NCBI RefSeq assembly: GCF_032393985.1 | Contig: NZ_CP135918.1 | Coordinates: 6,635,724-6,699,723, forward strand | Direction of reading: 5' to 3' | Length of the DNA stretch: 64,000 nucleotides | DNA from: Fischerella sp. JS2 | Lineage (GTDB): Bacteria; Cyanobacteriota; Cyanobacteriia; Cyanobacteriales; Nostocaceae | Shown: positions 61,917 to 64,000 of the stretch, piece by piece | Numbering within the stretch: the first letter of the stretch is position 1 | How the letters are laid out: every line of letters starts with the position of its first letter | The notes under the pieces: generated by a model | What the model saw: the letters and a program-made list of their open reading frames with translations, nothing else | The model's database searches: none | What the model was told of the DNA's origin: nothing | Translations under genes and position numbers: made by a program

Positions 61917-62537
61917 TTAGTTTTTCTGTAAAACTCTTGTTTCTAGACGACTCAGTAATTCTATGTGAGTCATGACATCTGCATAAAGCGGAAAAATACT
62001 GGTACAGTAAAAGTTTTGCTCAAATACAGTACGGGCTGAAGTGCAGTCAGATAAAATTGTCACGTGATAGCCTTTTTCGTGAGCAGATCTTCCAGTGGAA
62101 TCAATACATATGGATGTTACTGCACCAGCTAGAACAATATTTGTGATTCCTCGCTGTTTGAGAATTTCATCAAGGTTGGTATTGATGAAGGCATTAAATC
62201 CTCGTTTACCAGGTACTTCTAGAATTCTGTCTTGAAAAGGTTGTAAAACTTCAATCGTTTCTGAACCTGGAGTTCCCATCTGAAAAGCGTTTACTTCTTT
62301 AATCGTTTTTAGAATACCAATCGGCTCGATTAATTCTTCATAGTTACGCGTAAAGAAGATAGGAGTCGTTATAATCAGTGCAGGCGTAGAAGTAAGATAC
62401 TGAAGAAGATGAACAGTATTCGCTATCACGTTTGTCACCTTCGATGATTCCTCAATTACTCCATATAAAATTCCATTGGGTGAAAAATAATCATTTTGAT
62501 ATCCAATTAAGATAAGTGCTGTATTTTGAGCTTCCAT
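61917..62537 (-). CDS. Isochorismatase-fold cysteine hydrolase
   Basis: A 206-residue hydrolase of the isochorismatase/nicotinamidase superfamily. The nucleophile Cys is in AGAVTSICIDSTGRSAHEKG, and the conserved Lys is in VPGKRGFNAF. The usual Asp of the N-terminal IDMQ motif is replaced by Gly in LILIGYQNDYF, though Asp follows three residues on in QND. The missing Asp would change or weaken the usual triad. The reaction is unknown. ATG 62537 opens it; a terminator follows. Confidence 0.85.
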   Translation of the reverse strand: MEAQNTALILIGYQNDYFSPNGILYGVIEESSKVTNVIANTVHLLQYLTSTPALIITTPIFFTRNYEELIEPIGILKTIKEVNAFQMGTPGSETIEVLQPFQDRILEVPGKRGFNAFINTNLDEILKQRGITNIVLAGAVTSICIDSTGRSAHEKGYHVTILSDCTSARTVFEQNFYCTSIFPLYADVMTHIELLSRLETRVLQKN

Positions 62538-63215
62538 GTGTGTATCTGTTTGATGAATTTAAATTTGGGAAAATAAGTTCTTTTGCTGTCGTAGTGGTGA
62601 ATAGCAATTAGTTTGACATGTTAATAACTACAGAGGGTTGTGATGCAGTTAATAATGCAACAGTAGTAGCCTCTGATGAATAAAATTTTACTAATCATCT
62701 TTAATTACTTAAATCAGTAATTTCTTTGAAGTTAGCCTATCTTCCTTAAAAGTTTGTATGAAGATAAGCTAAATACATCTATAAACTGAATTGACTCATG
62801 TATGAAAAGTCTATAGATAGGCAATACTTGTTAAGTAGTAGGGACGTCTATTACATCCCAAATTATTATTGAGGAAATTTTGTTAAGTTTGGCAACATTC
62901 AAGACAACAGAGGATGAACTTACAAAAATTTAGAGTATAGAAATGCGATCGCATCTTCTGAAAGTAGGAATTCTGTCAAAATAATTTTCGTATGTGCAAC
63001 AGGACTAAATTCTTAATTACTTTGTGTACTCAACTGGCACTGTGGCTGCATGAAAGAGTTTATGACTTGATAGTTGTTTTTTGATTATTGTTTGTTATTG
63101 TTGACTACTAACTACTATATGGACGTACACCATAGAAGTTTCAATAGACGCCCGTAGGGCAACTTCTAGGGGAGTACGCGTCTACTAACTACAAAATTTA
63201 CACCTTATTGAAGTC
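62538..63215. other. Intergenic region before ftsW
   Basis: About 680 AT-rich bases. A TTGTTAT/TGACTAC-type array is at 63076-63118, and a dispersed element fragment (AGACGCCCGTAGGGCAACTT) lies at about 63148-63167. The ftsW promoter is probably in the last 200 bases. No gene or stable RNA was recognised. Confidence 0.5.
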
Positions 63216-64000
63216 GTGAACCTACGCCGTTTTATTCCGTTATTTGATGAGTCTGTGTCTGAGTGGGCACTAGAGGCACGCCTGTTACGCTGGTTGACGT
63301 TGGTTTGGCTATTCGTAGGCTTAGTCATGCTGTTTTCTGCGTCTTATGCCGTTGCTGACGTTCGTCATGATGATGGGCTGTACTACTTTAAACGTCAACT
63401 TCTTTGGGTATTAGTTGCTTTAATACTCTTCAACATTGTTGTGAACTTACCCTTACGTAAGTTTCTGGGGATATCCCATTGGTTTATATTTCTGCTACTG
63501 GGGTTAATTTTCGTCACTATGATTCCAGGAGTGGGAAAGAATGAGCTTGGTGCAGCTCGTAGGTTAGTAGGGCCAGTTCCGATTCAGCCTTCAGAGTTAA
63601 TTAAACCCTTTTTGGTGCTGCAAAGTGCTAGAGTTTTTGGGCAATGGGAACAACTGAGTTGGCGTGTGCGTTTGACTTGGTTGGGTATTTTTTGTCTTGT
63701 GATTTTAGGGATTTTGGCACAGCCAAATTTAAGTACCGCCTCACTCTGCGGTATGACTATTTGGCTAATTGCCTTAGCAGCTGGATTACCTTACAAGTAT
63801 CTGGGAGGAACAGCTATTGGTGGAGTCCTGTTGGCTGTACTCAGTGTTAGCTTCCGAGAGTATCAACGTAAACGGGTGATGTCTTTCCTCAATCCTTGGG
63901 CTGATGCAACTGGGGATGGCTATCAGTTGGTGCAAAGTTTGCTAGCGGTGGGTTCCGGTAATACTTGGGGTGCTGGCTTTGGACTTTCTCAACAAAAACT
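63216..64000 (+). CDS. ftsW: Peptidoglycan glycosyltransferase FtsW, N-terminal part (runs off the right edge)
   Basis: A SEDS-family glycan polymerase of the division septum. The frame opens at GTG 63216 (read as MNLRRFIPLFDESVSEWALE) and reads at least 261 codons to the window end. It has LVMLFSASYAVADVRHDDGLYYFKRQ, then PVPIQPSELIKPFLVLQSAR (the SEDS-family PSE motif) and AQPNLSTASLCG, the usual QPDLGT-like site. It also has FLNPWADATGDGYQLVQSLLAVGSG. About a third of the protein is missing. The start is GTG because the upstream TTG runs into a stop. Confidence 0.92.
   Translation, partial: MNLRRFIPLFDESVSEWALEARLLRWLTLVWLFVGLVMLFSASYAVADVRHDDGLYYFKRQLLWVLVALILFNIVVNLPLRKFLGISHWFIFLLLGLIFVTMIPGVGKNELGAARRLVGPVPIQPSELIKPFLVLQSARVFGQWEQLSWRVRLTWLGIFCLVILGILAQPNLSTASLCGMTIWLIALAAGLPYKYLGGTAIGGVLLAVLSVSFREYQRKRVMSFLNPWADATGDGYQLVQSLLAVGSGNTWGAGFGLSQQK

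Overview
The window comes from a filamentous, probably heterocyst-forming cyanobacterium (Nostocales-like). The evidence is a phycobilisome core cluster (apcE-apcA-apcB-apcC) whose core-membrane linker has four linker repeats, petB-petD for cytochrome b6f, and the cyanobacterial ATP synthase cluster atpI-atpB-atpE-atpF2-atpF-atpH-atpA-atpG with its duplicated b/b' stalk genes. A tmRNA with an ANNIVKFARK-type tag is also present. HIP1 octamers (GCGATCGC) are frequent, and most gaps carry the 7-base and 8-base tandem repeats typical of this order. No tRNA, rRNA, transposase or CRISPR array was seen. The genus cannot be told from this sequence.

Layout. 1-7.7 kb: the 5' part of pyrG, a cell-wall amidase, a truncated caspase-like fragment, two small secreted proteins, a WD40 propeller, and a COG0523 metal GTPase with a Zur/Fur-like box. 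7.7-10.9 kb: AT-rich and gene-poor, with one small hypothetical gene, a fatty acid hydroxylase-family membrane enzyme and a small MITE-like repeat. 10.9-24.4 kb: an MFS transporter, a KAP P-loop NTPase, a DUF697-type GTPase, a sensor kinase, a lipid-A-disaccharide-synthase-like protein, a phytol-kinase-like membrane protein, a sensor kinase with an intact ethylene-binding domain, and the helicase pcrA. 24.4-26.3 kb: a restriction-modification island (HTH protein, methyltransferase, convergent endonuclease). 26.6-36.2 kb: accessory and metabolic genes, including the neighbouring NblB-like and CpcS-like phycobiliprotein genes, a HIT-family pseudogene, an EGY-type site-2 protease and a metallo-beta-lactamase-fold protein. 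36.2-50.2 kb: ctpB divergent from petBD, an RsbW-like kinase, ssrA, the ATP synthase cluster, a methyltransferase and a ComB-family phosphatase. 50.6-56.1 kb: apcE and apcABC. 56.2-62.5 kb: three minus-strand genes, namely a 1260-residue carbamoyltransferase-methyltransferase fusion, a PAS histidine kinase and an isochorismatase-fold hydrolase. 63.2 kb to the end: the 5' part of ftsW.

How the genes work together. Much of the window is photosynthetic energy conversion: light harvesting (apc genes, with CpcS and NblB for chromophore attachment or turnover), electron transfer (petBD) and ATP synthesis (atp), plus membrane protein quality control (CtpB, site-2 protease). Accessory functions lie between these blocks. 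The least conventional items are the carbamoyltransferase-methyltransferase fusion, the GAF-less ethylene-receptor-like kinase, the KAP NTPase without an obvious membrane hairpin, and the compact restriction-modification unit. No complete previously undescribed multi-gene system can be demonstrated from sequence alone. The fusion protein is the strongest candidate for undescribed chemistry.
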